Assembly (NCBI RefSeq): GCF_022376445.1
Contig: NW_025955054.1
Location: forward strand, 92,640-156,639
Direction of reading: 5' to 3'
DNA length: 64,000 nucleotides
Source of the DNA: Fomitopsis serialis
Taxonomy: Eukaryota > Basidiomycota > Agaricomycetes > Polyporales > Fomitopsidaceae
Shown in pieces: positions 12,283-22,288 of the stretch (positions are counted from its first letter, which is position 1; each line of letters starts with the position of its first letter). Both the position numbers and the translations under genes were made by a program. Under the pieces are notes generated by a model. That model saw only the letters and a list, made by a program, of their open reading frames with translations, ran no database searches and was not told where the DNA came from.

Positions 12283-12685
12283 ATAGAGGTACCACAGAGC
12301 TTGTGACGGCGACGTTAGGAAATAAGAGAAAGAGACAGCGAATTCGATGTACCAGGGCTAACAGAGCCTTAGAGGAGGTCAAGGTTGTCGGCGACGTCGA
12401 GTCCGACTCGACCAGGCTCGCTGCGTTGCGGCGCGATGTACACTGTCCCACGCCACCGAGTCCTACGGCGCGCGATCGTGACTATATGGAATCTCCTCCT
12501 ACTCCTCCTACTCATCCTCCTCCTCCTCCACCGCGCCGTGAAGCTTAGCGGTCGCTGATTGGTTTGAACAATTGATCTTTTCACCTCTCTTATTCGAACG
12601 TAAGTCGTCTTCGCGCTGCTTGAATGAACAATGCACGACTAACGTGATGATATATCTGTCATGGCTGTTTGATAAGATTGAAACG
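12283..12685 (+). promoter_or_regulatory. Promoter and spliced 5' leader of MYND gene 1
   Basis: Intergenic region between two divergent genes. A run of 32 nt at about 12369-12400 is repeated identically, in inverted form, at 19302-19333 upstream of the paralogue. A putative leader intron runs from GTAAGT at 12600 to AG at 12676, with branch-like GACTAAC inside; the paralogue has the matching intron at 19118-19193. Both genes therefore seem to have an intron just before the start codon. A CTC-rich microsatellite lies at about 12487-12535. Confidence 0.5.
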
Positions 12686-14248
12686 ATGGTGATAATTGAC
12701 ATCGTCGCCCAGCTTTTCACATCTTGCATGAAGGACCCGGCGCGTCCAAAGGGCTGCGCAAGAGCTCTCTGCGGCTGCCTTCACCTATTGGACGGGGGAG
12801 GCAAAGACGACCGCTTCGCGCTATTCGAACGCTACTTCAGGCCCAACGACGAGCACTACGAGCATCTCCGCAAGACATACCCCGAGTATCTGAGTGCGTG
12901 CGCTACCTATGTGAGCCGCCCACGCTCGACTCAAGACGAAGAGGAACTCGAGGCCTCCTTGCAGAACTGCTCATGCTCAGCTCTGGGTACATCGGGTCGC
13001 AACCAGAGGGCGATGCTGGGCTGGCTACATACCTTTGAGGTCGCTCACAAGTTCACCCCTGACAATTTCACTCAAGCACTCGTCCGCCACTTGGCCGGCA
13101 TACTCAATAATGCAGTCGAAACAAAGACCGTTGGCTGTATCTCTGCGAAGAGCGGCCTCAAACGGCACCGCAAAAAGCACACCGGAAGGCCTCTGTGGCC
13201 CGGCGATCCTAGCCAGCTTATTCCCCATGGCCTGGAGCAGTCGATGAAAGGCTACACCGATTCCTTCCGCCGGTGTACAATCGACAGATTTCAAGACGGC
13301 CTTTCGCTCGTCGGCGATCTTCTTGCTATCTGCGGTCGATCCATATTTCCTCACCTGCTCCATTATCTCCCTGAGATGCCGATTAAAGTCACTGGCCTCA
13401 TCACTGGTGTGTGTCATGAGCGCAAGGCAACACTGGGAGCACCTGTTGCCTTTGAAGTAGAACGCAGCTGGGCGTGTACTCTCCTCATTGTCATGGACTT
13501 TTGCAGAACCATCATGGACCTTGGGGAATGGAACCCAGCCGAGATCGAGCTGTTCGTTCGCGTGGCTGCACCGTACAAGGGCTCGATGAAGAGCCTCGGC
13601 CTCCTCTTCATGTGCGACACCATTCTCAAGCACCTGGCGCTCTTCCGAGAGGGTACCACTCTCTTTCCCGAAGACCAATTCACCGACCTTGCTGTCTTCT
13701 TCGCTCGCTTCGGCGCGATGTTCTACCCTCACAGATCACCTGACGACACCACCGTCTTCCACAAATCCATCCTCTACCTACGCGCGAAAGTCACCGACAG
13801 CTCCTCGGACCCTGTCGAATCCGTTTGGCAGGGCCTTTCCTGGCTTTCCAAGATACGTCGCTGCTGCGCGCCGGGATGCCTCGAGACGTTTGCCTCCGCA
13901 CAGCGAACGTTCGCTCGATGCGCCGGCTGCGGCGTCCCGCGCTACTGTTCGCGCGAGTGCCAGAAACGCGCCTGGAAACACACAACGTTCCCGCACAAGG
14001 ACGTGTGTGCAAAGCTGCGCGCTTTCAGGGAGAGGACGGACCTGGGGCTGAAAGACCGCGTTCTGACTGAAAGCGACCACCAGCCATTCGTCGACGCATG
14101 CAGAGCAGACGAAGAGCTCCCTGCGCTGGCTGAGGAGTGCGAGAAGCATCTGTGGGATATGACGAAGGCGCGTGATGACTCTGTACCGGAGGGGTTTGGG
14201 GTGTTCCAGGCAGAGCTAGCGGCCGCAGGCGATTCACTCATCACGTAG
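12686..14248 (+). CDS. MYND zinc-finger protein, copy 1
   Basis: Intronless frame of 520 codons. A MYND finger lies near the C-terminus at about residues 393-441: CCAPGCLETF, then RCAGCGVPRYCSRECQKRAW and a final HKDVC, which supplies the expected C4 plus C2HC zinc ligands. MYND domains usually mediate protein-protein contacts. The first 390 residues are an alpha-helical-looking region with no named domain that recurs in the two other copies here. The open frame extends upstream to a TTG at 12572, but the ATG at 12686 is the start because the paralogue has the homologous ATG at 19107 and a leader intron seems to end just before it. I see no frameshift or missing ligand. It is one arm of an inverted duplication. 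Its function is unknown. Confidence 0.88.
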   Translation: MVIIDIVAQLFTSCMKDPARPKGCARALCGCLHLLDGGGKDDRFALFERYFRPNDEHYEHLRKTYPEYLSACATYVSRPRSTQDEEELEASLQNCSCSALGTSGRNQRAMLGWLHTFEVAHKFTPDNFTQALVRHLAGILNNAVETKTVGCISAKSGLKRHRKKHTGRPLWPGDPSQLIPHGLEQSMKGYTDSFRRCTIDRFQDGLSLVGDLLAICGRSIFPHLLHYLPEMPIKVTGLITGVCHERKATLGAPVAFEVERSWACTLLIVMDFCRTIMDLGEWNPAEIELFVRVAAPYKGSMKSLGLLFMCDTILKHLALFREGTTLFPEDQFTDLAVFFARFGAMFYPHRSPDDTTVFHKSILYLRAKVTDSSSDPVESVWQGLSWLSKIRRCCAPGCLETFASAQRTFARCAGCGVPRYCSRECQKRAWKHTTFPHKDVCAKLRAFRERTDLGLKDRVLTESDHQPFVDACRADEELPALAEECEKHLWDMTKARDDSVPEGFGVFQAELAAAGDSLIT

Positions 14249-14384
14249 TAGTGACCCGTTCTCCGATTCAAGTTGTCTTCGTGCGTGTACGATACCACTG
14301 AGAATTCATTGCTGGAGCATTCCAGCAATGTGTGTATGTACTTATTGAACATCTGTTTGCTGACAGATGATTGTTTCCTGGATT

Positions 14385-14996
14385 TGGACGTGACGTCGAC
14401 CCGGCGCGCAACTATGAGAGCAACCAGGCGTTCGCGATGCAGGGCGATGGCTCGCACAACAGCACCGTGCTCCTCCTCGACCTCGTCGAGGACGGCGTTA
14501 GGCTGCTCGTCTACGCCGGCAACGCAGACATGATGTGCAACTTCATTATGCGTCTGCTCTCGTGTTGGCCGAATGGGGCATGCTGACCACTGTGTGCAGG
14601 GCAACGAACGCTGGGTCGAGCAGCTCGACACGCGCTTCCAGAAGGAGTTTGCGGCGAAGAAGGCTGCACTGTGGGTAACCACCGAGACGGGTACGCTCGC
14701 GGGCACGGTCCGCAGCGCAGGCGGTATCGACGAGACCGCTGGCAACATCACCTTCGTCACTGTCCACGAGACTGGGTACGTCTCCCATTTGTTGTCCCGA
14801 TGCGAGTCTAGCACTCGATACAGGCCCGTGGTCCCGTACGACCAGCCCGAGGCTGGCTTGGTGAGTCATTCGTCCCCCTTCACTGCTCCTATTCTGATGC
14901 GCGATGCAGGACCTGGTGACAAGGTGGCTGTACGACATCCCGCTCACGCTGAACGCGAGCGAGGCCGCGACGCGCGTGCCTTTCAGGAGGGTGTAG
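14385..14996 (+). pseudogene. Serine carboxypeptidase 3' fragment, dead
   Basis: This matches exons 4 to 7 of an S10 carboxypeptidase like the gene at 8391-10343, but on the opposite strand, and ends with TAG at 14994. It starts abruptly at about 14385 inside exon 4, so the signal peptide, the GGPGCSS motif and the nucleophile serine are absent. Relative to the intact gene, 15 nt are missing after NYES. The donor of intron 4 reads ATGCGT at 14548 instead of GTGCGT. The catalytic histidine codon CAC has become CCC (proline) at 14825-14827, and the glycine-histidine-methionine step now reads proline-valine. The reading DVDPARNYES differs enough from the neighbour that it may come from a separate paralogue. 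No promoter is expected. Confidence 0.9.
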
Positions 14997-15310
14997 CTCG
15001 TCCATCTTGTTTGATACGATGACCTTTTGTAGTGTATCTGGAATGCGCCGTTACTGGTGCTGACCTGGAGTGCACTTGAGGCATGCCCACACTTCACTCG
15101 TCCGTAACATTCACCGCAGGACCCCCGGTAGTCAAGTGGCCAGCAGGATCAACTACAGGGATTGACGCAGCCAAGATCTAAATGAGTAACTGAACTTGAA
15201 AACGTGACAGCCGTGATACATACGTACTTGTCGCTGAAGACAATATCGATCGCAGGTCACGCCGCGGCGATTCTGAGCGACGCTTGGACCATAACACGCA
15301 TACGAAAGGC
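14997..15310. other. Spacer between carboxypeptidase fragment and MYND pseudogene
   Basis: About 310 bp with no recognised gene or repeat. It separates two duplicated segments that end tail to tail. Confidence 0.4.
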
Positions 15311-16885
15311 TCAACTCGAACCAGCAATCTGGACACCGAGCCCGGTAGCTGGCGATATCTCCCACACCCGGTACTCATCCAATTTGAAGCCTCCACCGTG
15401 GTTCCGCCGCGTGTGGGTCAACTCGTGCCAATGCATCCCCCAGTCCTGCGCAAACATCGCGAGCTCCCCATCCGCGCTGCACGCCTCAACGAACGCCTGG
15501 CGATCGCGCTCGCGCTTCAACTCTCGATCCTGCGGGAGGTGCGTCCGCTCCCTCAGCACGCGCAGCTTCATGCAGACATCCTTGTGCGGGACCGTCGCAT
15601 GCTTCCATGCGCGTGACTGGCACGGACGCGAGCAGTAGCGCAGGACGCTGCAGCCTGAACAGCGGGCGAAGGCGCGGCCGGCGGTGGCGAACGTTTCGCC
15701 ACACTCTGGCGCGCAGCAGTGCCGCGCCCTGGACGCCCAGCCGAACCCATCGAAGGCCGAGCTCAGAGGGTCCTCAATAGAGGTGAGCATAACCGCATGC
15801 TGGTGGAGAATCCCTGGGTGGTACGCCGCTTTATCCCTGGGAACCGGACGCAGTAGCATGTGTTGCCAATGCGGGCGAAGAAGTTGGTGACCTGGCTGAC
15901 GAAATCTTCCGTGAAAAGAGTCATTCCCTTGCGGAAGGTGTTTAAGGATGGTGTCGCACACGAAGAGAAGGCCGTGGATGTGGGCCTCGTCCGAACCCTC
16001 GTATTAGTACGAGGTCTGATGGATCCACCTGCCCGGTCTCCGCGATGTGTGAAGAGAACTGCATGATAAGGAGGAGGGTATACATCCAGCTTGCCTGGGT
16101 GGTGATGCCGATGGACTCCCCTAGCGTCCGGGTGCGCTCTTCACAGACGGCAGTAGTGAGTCGGGTGATTTTCAACGGCCATTCGGGCTGAAATCGGAGT
16201 AGCTGATGGATTATGGTTCCACCACAGATAGCAAGCAACCTGGTGACGAGTAGAAGGGTATCCTGGAACCTGTCGTCGCGACACAAGCGAAACGACGTGG
16301 CATACCCCTTTACTGACTGCTGAAGGCCGTAAGGGATGAGTTGGCTGGGGTCCGTCGGCCAAAGAGGCTTTCCGGCATGCTTGTTACGGTGCTTGCTAAG
16401 GCCACCCATCGCAGTAGTACCCCCAACAGTCCTTGATTCAACTGCATGGTTGAGTACACCGCCAAGATGGCGGATGAACGCTTCGGTTAAGTCCCGGAGG
16501 ATGAGCCGACGAGCAGCCTCGAATGCGTGCAGCCACAGCAACAGTCTCGCCTCTGTCGCATTCTTGGCCGGCGAGAATGAGCATAAGCACGAACTGAGAA
16601 AGGCGTCGAGGTCATCAGTCTCCTTGTTTGAGCGAGGCAAGGTCAGGAATGCGACAGACGCATTCAGGCCTTCGGAGTATATCCTACGGATGTCCTCGTA
16701 GTCTTTGTTTTGAGGCACGAGGTAGGGTCGGTACAGCGCGGAGGGCTCATATGGTTCCGAACCATCCAATACCTGGAGGCAACTGCAGAGAACTCTGGCG
16801 CAGTGGGTTGGACGCGCCGGATGATCCCGGATCCTTCATGCAGGATGCGAAAAACAGAGCTACTTACCTCCTCCTTGTCGGCCAT
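15311..16885 (-). pseudogene. MYND zinc-finger protein, copy 3, frameshifted
   Basis: Third member of the local MYND family, readable along its whole length but in several frames. The head (FASCMKDP) is separated from the continuation (HPARPTHCARVLCSCLQVLD) by an extra 10 nt at about 16820-16832 that looks like a small local duplication. The long middle frame (MDGSEPYEP, 275 codons from 16769) ends at 15942. Around 15850-16010 the family sequence switches frame at least twice more (GLLFVCDTILKHL, FRKGMTLFTEDF, then YHPGILHQHA). The MYND finger itself (CCAPECGETF, RCSGCSVLRYCSRPCQ, HKDVC) still has all ligands. No single splice model restores the whole. It is more diverged from copies 1 and 2 than they are from each other. 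Confidence 0.85.
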
Positions 16886-17535
16886 TGTGTTGCGCCTGCG
16901 GGCAGTCTACTAATATGTTAGCAACACAATAGCATTTCATGAGATACGAGTTACTGACATTTGTGGAGGGAACAGAGAGGTACAATATTAATGGTGGTCG
17001 AGTGCAAGTCACGGTCGTTGCGACACGCGTCGGGACGCGGTCACGCCACCGTGACGTAGATTCAGAGTCGGTAGAAGGCGGGTGCGACTCGGAGTACATA
17101 AGTAAGTTACCTGGCGAGCACATCAAACTTAACGCGAACGAGTCAGTAGAATGCTGATGGTGTTGCTTACAGACAGGATCATTACACGCTAGTCATTTGC
17201 ACAGTACAGTCTACTGTTTCTGCGAACCCGAGTGCGATCAAGCACTCATCGACGTCGTCGCAGGCTCAGCCATTCCTCAGTCACCCTTCTCTAAGTATGT
17301 AGCGGGAAGCACCTTTGTGGTGTGACTGCGTCCAGTCTGGAGCATCGGTATCCTAGATGGGCTTCGATATGTATGCGTTGGTTTGCGGCAGGTGCAATGT
17401 TGGACCACTCTCAGTCGGAGGAGCGACCGTCTACTATGCCGTCCAAGTGTCTAATGCAATGGCGAGCATTGGATCAAGTTGAAGACGAGAATCGCCAAGA
17501 TACATACATCAGTTACGAGACAGTGGGTAAAGGGG
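16886..17535. other. No gene recognised
   Basis: About 650 bp between the upstream end of the MYND pseudogene and the 3' end of MYND copy 2. Short frames only; no motif, repeat or RNA gene seen. Confidence 0.4.
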
Positions 17536-19107
17536 TCATTTCGTCGTGGTGGTTGAATCACCTCTGGTCGCTAGCCGTGCTTGAAATGCCCCAAATGCCT
17601 CTGGTACAGATTCGTCCCCACGCGCCTTCCTCATGTCCCACAAATGTGCCCCACACTCCTGAGCGAGCGTCGTGAGCTCTTCATCCGCTCTGCACGCATC
17701 GATGAATAGCTGGCGCTCGCTTTCAGTCGGGGCATGATCTTTCATCCCGAGGTTCGTCCTCTCCTTGAGAGCGCGCAGCTTCGCGCAAACGTCCTTGTGC
17801 GGAAATGCCGCATCTTTCCAGGCATGTTTCTGGCATTCGCGCGAGCAGTAGCGTGGGACGCCGCAACCTGCACATCGAGCGAACGTCCGCTGGGCGGACG
17901 CAAACGTCTTGGGGCATCCCGGCGCGCAGCAGCGGCGTATCGTGGAAAGCCAGGCAAAACCCTCCCATGCGACTTGGACAGGGTCCGAAAAGCTGTCGGT
18001 TAGTTGCGCGTGTAGGTGGAGGATTGCCTCGTGGTAGACGGTAGTGTCGTCGGGTGGTCTGTGAGAATAAAACATCGCGCCGAAGCGAGCGAAGAAGACG
18101 GCGAGCTCGCCAAAAGGCTCGTCGCCAAAGAGAGTGGTACCCTCTCGGAAAGGCGGCAGGTGATTGAGAATGGTGTCGCACACGAAGAGGAGGCCGAGGC
18201 TCTTCATTGAACCCTTGTACGGTGCAGCCACGCGAACGAACAGCGAGATGTCGGCCGGATTCCATTCCCCGAGGTTCATGATGGTTCTGCAAAAGTCCAT
18301 GAGAACGAGGAAGGTGCACGCCCAGCTGCGTTCCACTTCAAAATCGACAGGTGCCCCAAGTGTCGCCATGCGCTCTTGGCAAAGAGAAGTAGTTAGGCCG
18401 GTGACTCTTAACGGCATATCGGGGAGGAACTGGAGCAGATGGGGAATCATGGATCGGCCGCAGATGGAAAGAAGATTGCCGACGAGCGAAAGGCCATCAT
18501 GAAATCTGTCAGGTGGGCACCAGCGGAAGGAATCGGCGTAGCCTTTCATTGACTGCTCCAGGCCATGAGGAAGAAGCTGGCCAGCATCCACGGGCCACAG
18601 AGGACTTCCGGCATGCTTTTTGCGGTTCCGTTTGAGGCCGCTCTTGGCAGAGACACCGCCAACGGTCTTTGTTTTGACTGCATTGTGGAGTATGCCGGCT
18701 AAGTGACGAACGAGCGCTTGAATGAAATCGTCGAGGGCAAACTTGTGAGCGACCTCAAAGGTATGCAGCCAACCCAGCATCACCCTCTGATCGGGGCCCA
18801 ATGTGCCTATGGCTGAGCATGAGCACCTCTGCAAAGAGACTTCGAGTTCCTCTTCATCCTGAGTCGAGCGTGGCTGGCTCAGGAAGGCAGCACATGCGCT
18901 CAAGTACTCAGGGTATGTCTTGCGGAGATGCTCGTAGTGTTCGTCGTTGGGCCTGAAGTAGCGCTCGAATAGCGCGAAGCGGTCGTCTTTGCCTTCCCCA
19001 TCCAATAGGTGAAGGCAGCCGCAGAGTGCTCTTGCGCAGCCCTTCGGACGCGCCGGGTCCTTCATGCAAGATGTGAAAAGCCGGGCGACAATGTCGATGT
19101 TCACCAT
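17536..19107 (-). CDS. MYND zinc-finger protein, copy 2
   Basis: Intronless frame of 523 codons from ATG 19107 to the stop at 17536. It is colinear with copy 1 over the whole length, with mostly conservative differences. The MYND finger reads CCAPGCPKTF, RCAGCGVPRYCSRECQKHAW and HKDVC. A leader intron at 19118-19193 (donor GTAAGT, branch-like GACTAAC) matches the one of copy 1. The frame remains open one codon upstream of the ATG (GTG), so ATG 19107 is the natural start. The tail DSTTTTK differs from copy 1. It may be a functional paralogue. Its role is unknown, as for copy 1. Confidence 0.88.
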   Translation of the reverse strand: MVNIDIVARLFTSCMKDPARPKGCARALCGCLHLLDGEGKDDRFALFERYFRPNDEHYEHLRKTYPEYLSACAAFLSQPRSTQDEEELEVSLQRCSCSAIGTLGPDQRVMLGWLHTFEVAHKFALDDFIQALVRHLAGILHNAVKTKTVGGVSAKSGLKRNRKKHAGSPLWPVDAGQLLPHGLEQSMKGYADSFRWCPPDRFHDGLSLVGNLLSICGRSMIPHLLQFLPDMPLRVTGLTTSLCQERMATLGAPVDFEVERSWACTFLVLMDFCRTIMNLGEWNPADISLFVRVAAPYKGSMKSLGLLFVCDTILNHLPPFREGTTLFGDEPFGELAVFFARFGAMFYSHRPPDDTTVYHEAILHLHAQLTDSFSDPVQVAWEGFAWLSTIRRCCAPGCPKTFASAQRTFARCAGCGVPRYCSRECQKHAWKDAAFPHKDVCAKLRALKERTNLGMKDHAPTESERQLFIDACRADEELTTLAQECGAHLWDMRKARGDESVPEAFGAFQARLATRGDSTTTTK

Positions 19108-19333
19108 CACTTCAATCCTTCAGAGCAGCCGTCACAAAAATATCATCATGTTAGTCGCATATTTTTCATTCAAGCAGCGCGAAGACGACTTACGTTTGAA
19201 CAAGGGAGGAGGAGGAGAGGGAGGTGAAAGGATCGATTGTTCGAAACATGCACTCAGCGACCGCTAAGCGCTTCGCGGGGCGGTGGCGGAGCGCGTTCTG
19301 GTCGACGTCGCCGACAACCTTGACCTCCTCTAA

Positions 19334-22288
19334 GTATCATGAGAAGGACGTCCGGAGTGGTCGGTCAGCAAGAAGACGGGGATGTTGAGCGGGCGACCTA
19401 CAGCGTGACGGTGCTACTGCAAGCTGGGCCCCGAATTAGGCGCCTCCTCTGGTCTCCTCGTGCTCCCATCTCCTCCGTCACGGTCTTCTTCCCACTGAGT
19501 CGATCAGTCTTGTCGCAAATCTAGGTCAGTGTCCAAGTCTTATAGAATAAGGAGCGTCTATGAACCTACTTCTTTCCCAGCGTATACCGTCCTTTGTTCC
19601 TTTCAGCAACCTCAGCGATGCCGGCGCGTCGGTTTTGACTTGGTACGTCGATGTTCTCCCGTGCTCCACTCCAGTAAAGCGACTTATTAGCTACCCAATG
19701 TCTGCACGAAGGTTCAAGCTGGGACAACGTCTCGAAAACTTGAGCTCAAGACTGCGTATCACAGCGAAGCTGTACGTATGAGAGGCAAGCCGGGAAGGTA
19801 GATGAGTTGGCGAGGTACGTATGCTCACAGACTCGGATGCTTACTCGCACTCGAATATGCCTCCCCGGACGCCCGCTTGAAAGGCCTGGACGTGACACGA
19901 TCCGACACGTCAGACCGGGGACGGTTGGCTCCCCGCGCCGCCGAAGGTCTCCTCTATCGACGTCTGTGAACCCTAGCCTGCCGTGTCCCAGGAGCGTTCC
20001 GCCAAGCACGGCCACGCAGTGTGCCGAGGAACATCACGACGGTGATCGGGCCTTCAACCTAGCATTGACAAAGTGTCCGTGCGAGCACGGCTCCTCGCAA
20101 CACTGGTAATCCACCACACATCAGCCGGTCCCTCGCTGACGTTTTCTGCTTCATAGTGTACCGCGAACTTGACGACCTGCAGTGAGATCACTAGGTCCGA
20201 CTCGCGCCGACGCCAGCGAATTCAATACCACCCGGTCACTAAGGTATGCCCCCTCTAACGTCAGTACTTCAGTCTTGAATGCTGACGACCCAACTCCCGG
20301 ACATCCCATCAACTATGACAGCTGCCGACGCGACGTGTCATACCCCGCCTTTGACAACTGTAGCGCGTGCAGCGCTGCTGACGACGACGTCCTTCGGACC
20401 ACCATAGCACTACGCGGCGTCTCTGCCCTGCCCACGCCCGTCGAAGCTATGGTGCGCTGTACCAACGCTTCGACGTGCCTGGACAGCATCAGTGCGACGG
20501 CTTGGTAGAGGTACAGTGACGGAAAGTGTCCGTCCCTGAGTGTGCGTATGCAGCCGACCGCATGCTCGTCCGGTTTCAGTGCGACGGTGAACTGACCGCG
20601 ACGCCCGCAGACTGTATAACATGCTCGTACGGCGACTCCTTATAAACATGTCTTGCGCTTCACTGACCCTGTACTACATACATAGAACCGATGTCCGCGC
20701 GTGGAGAGCATGCGAAACAACCTCGGGGAGATTTGCACGCAGCATGCCCCTCGAAGCGAAACTCAGGGAAGTACTCGGTATATACAGTATCTACTCCATG
20801 CGTACGTCGCCCATCCGCCGTGACCACTGATACCAGAGCGCGCTGCCACGAACGCGATGCAGCGCTCGTGCACAGCCGACGAAGGCAAGACGGTGTGTAA
20901 TTCGTGAGCAAAGCTTGCGTTCTCGAGTCAAGCTTGCTGCTAACGGTGAGAGGTTAGCTGTACTTGGTAGGGAGTTCATTCAGCTGCCGGTCAGCTCTCA
21001 AAGAGCCTGTGCGCAAGTCTGCACACTGCGGTGGTTACGAACACGTCATCTGGCCGGAAGACAGTGACTCGTCCCGTACAACCCGGACTACCTTGCGTAG
21101 ATACAAGGTACAACGCATTGAGCGTCCACGATTGAGCGCGAATGACCATGCGGAATGCTGGTGGGTTCGCTTTGGGAGACATATGCTGGGCAGATATTGA
21201 TGTAGCACGGGGGTCTGAGATGGACGGACGACGGGACGGGGCGTATCGTCGATCGCTGCGCCCTGCCAGTCACACGCAGCAACGGGAGTGTCGACGGGAG
21301 GACGTGCCAAGCGCGAATGTACGTCGCAGCCGGTGCAGGTGTTCTTGTAGAATAGTCAAAGACATTCTATTCGCGCCCTCGGATATCAGATACCGCTTCC
21401 CGCAGGTTGTAGACCAGTAACGGTCGAGTACAAGGTGAGTTCTGTCAGTGCTCATGGCGTTCTCGGCGCTGAAACTACATCGTGAAGCGCATATTCTAGT
21501 AGTCACTCCGAACATATGTTTTCAGAATTTCAGATGAATTCGAAAAAACACCCGCTCTGCTGTACCGAAGGCCATGCCCGTTCGAACCACTCTCGACGCC
21601 CTCTCACAGGCATCGCAATAACCGCGACGCCGGGTTAGATCCTTTCTCACCACCAGACGCGCGAGAGTTCTTCCATCCGAGTCAGCTGTCAGCGCCGTAA
21701 GATGATGCTTCAAGGGGTCGAAGGGCTCACCGGAGAGCGTGAGTTCAAGCGATGGGCTCGCCATGACGCTTTAACATTCGGTGAGCCGCTCCTTGTATGA
21801 TGTCGTACCGTAACGCTTCATGCGTACGAGACGGTCAGGAGATATCCTGCTCCTTTGCATGAGCGTGCTATTGAAGGGTGTTGATATGTGAACGTACGCG
21901 GTGAGCTCAACTCGCCATCTCGTCTCGATAGGAAACATGCTTCAATAGCACATAGCACAGGAACTTGGCGTGCGTCGATGTGGCCGGGGCTTCGACAGCT
22001 CTGGTATTCTACGTCGTCCGCGTCGTCGAACTTGAGCTTGAAGGCTCAGCGCTCAGCGCTCAGCGCTTAGCTGCCTCTTCTTAGCCGCCCTTCGAGAAGC
22101 GCCTTTGTGGCGTGACCGTGTCGCGCCACCGGAAATGAACGCGCCGCAATAATTCGAAGCTTCCATATCCCCAGCATTCCGCCGTGACACTGACAGCCTC
22201 TGAGCCTGGGAGACCGCCATGTCCGCCGTCCAGCAAAGACCCCGCGCGTGTCCTTCCCACCCCGCCCCCTGCCAGCCCACCCCCGATC
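19334..22288. other. Long gene-poor stretch
   Basis: Apart from one small frame listed separately I see no gene. Frames on both strands are short and lack motifs. A short CAGCGCT direct repeat lies at about 22045-22072 just upstream of the desaturase. It may hold that gene's promoter, but I cannot point to a specific site. Confidence 0.4.
21522..21764 (-). CDS. Small hypothetical protein
   Basis: Frame of 80 codons starting at an ATG (21762-21764): MASPSLELTLSGEPFDPLKH at the start and a basic, cysteine-containing middle (RRRGYCDACERASR). No signal peptide, no domain recognised, no neighbour that suggests a role. It could be a chance frame in GC-rich sequence. Confidence 0.2.
   Translation of the reverse strand: MASPSLELTLSGEPFDPLKHHLTALTADSDGRTLARLVVRKDLTRRRGYCDACERASRVVRTGMAFGTAERVFFRIHLKF

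Larger units (their letters stand above)
12369..19333. repeat. Inverted duplication, arms of about 1.8-1.9 kb
   Basis: The left arm (12369-14248) and the right arm (17536-19333) are the two intact MYND genes with their leaders, pointing toward each other. The outer edge of each arm is the same 32-nt stretch. The 3.3-kb centre holds the carboxypeptidase fragment and the third MYND copy, so the locus has been through more than one duplication step. Confidence 0.8.

Noticed and set aside
12572..12685. N-terminal extension of MYND copy 1 from TTG 12572
   Set aside because: No ATG, not conserved with copy 2, and it overlaps a predicted leader intron shared by both copies.
21560..21600. tRNA T-arm-like GTTCGAAC
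   Set aside because: No matching acceptor, D-arm or anticodon stem could be paired around it.
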